Below are positions 5,509-5,590 of a stretch of 5,590 nt of DNA, one piece after another. Location of the stretch: positions 1 through 5,590 of the forward strand of contig JACQUR010000009.1 in NCBI GenBank assembly GCA_016210245.1, written 5' to 3'. The position numbers and the translations under genes are program-made. Origin of the DNA: Chloroflexota bacterium. Lineage in GTDB: Bacteria; Chloroflexota; UBA6077; JACQUR01. Position 1 is the stretch's first letter. Each line of letters begins with the position of its first letter. The notes beneath the pieces were generated by a model. That model did not search any database, was not told the DNA's origin, and saw only the letters and a list, made by a program, of their open reading frames with translations.

Positions 5509-5523
5509 CGTGCTGAGAACCGG

Positions 5524-5590
5524 GTAGGGGCAGCCCCCCGTGGCTGCCCCAGCCCCCCGTAGCTGAGTAGGGGCAGCCCCCCGTGGCTGC
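5524..5590. repeat. GTAGGGGCAGCC palindromic repeat, tandem copies, cut by the window edge
   Basis: Two identical 24-bp copies (5524-5547 and 5567-5590) lie 43 nt apart. Between them is a third, shorter core (CAGCCCCCCGTAGCTG, 5550-5565) that differs by one base from the core of the others (5531-5546, 5574-5589). Copy 1 forms a 9-bp stem, 5527-5535 with 5542-5550, with a 6-nt loop. The second full copy reaches the last base of the window, so the array may continue. Confidence 0.9.

Noticed and set aside
4266..5516. A 416-codon plus-strand open frame opposite the glycosyltransferase
   Set aside because: It is an antisense shadow that begins inside the array C palindrome. The GT4 protein on the other strand has all expected motifs.

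Overview
The window is a GC-rich bacterial segment with four complete genes, all on the minus strand, so transcription runs from right to left. In order of transcription they are: a GT4-family glycosyltransferase (5456-4314); a membrane cytochrome b / iron-sulfur / CCG-domain oxidoreductase of the ETF:menaquinone oxidoreductase type, also called EMO or FadF-like (4144-2129); etfB (1997-1200); and etfA (1110-115). Every start chosen has a purine-rich Shine-Dalgarno (SD) sequence. Two of the genes use GTG.

How the genes work together: EtfB and EtfA form the electron-transferring flavoprotein, which takes electrons from acyl-CoA dehydrogenases and related flavin dehydrogenases. The protein encoded just upstream has the parts needed to accept those electrons and pass them to menaquinone: five membrane segments with candidate haem b histidines, two 4Cys [4Fe-4S] motifs, and two cysteine-rich CCG-type domains. 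The trio therefore reads as one respiratory module linking beta-oxidation (or another acyl-CoA oxidation) to the quinone pool. The glycosyltransferase has no obvious functional link and is probably just an upstream neighbour.

The most striking structure lies between the genes. Each of the three intergenic gaps holds a different family of 7-bp tandem repeats arranged as two facing arms, giving long hairpins or palindromes: AGTCGAC/AGTTGAC between etfB and etfA, AGTCCTG between the oxidoreductase and etfB, and GGTTGGA/GGTTGAA between the glycosyltransferase and the oxidoreductase. Two of the arrays contain the stop codon of the gene before them, and one overlaps the ribosome-binding site of the gene after it. 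A short AGTCCTG remnant lies upstream of the glycosyltransferase. GTAGGGGC-type GC-rich palindromes sit at both outer edges of the window. The leader of the oxidoreductase gene can also fold into a three-way junction that overlaps its ribosome-binding site.

Organism: high GC, menaquinone-type EtfBA-EMO organisation and abundant short intergenic repeats suggest a Chloroflexota-like bacterium (for example Anaerolineae-related). This is a guess from style. No rRNA or marker gene is present to confirm it.
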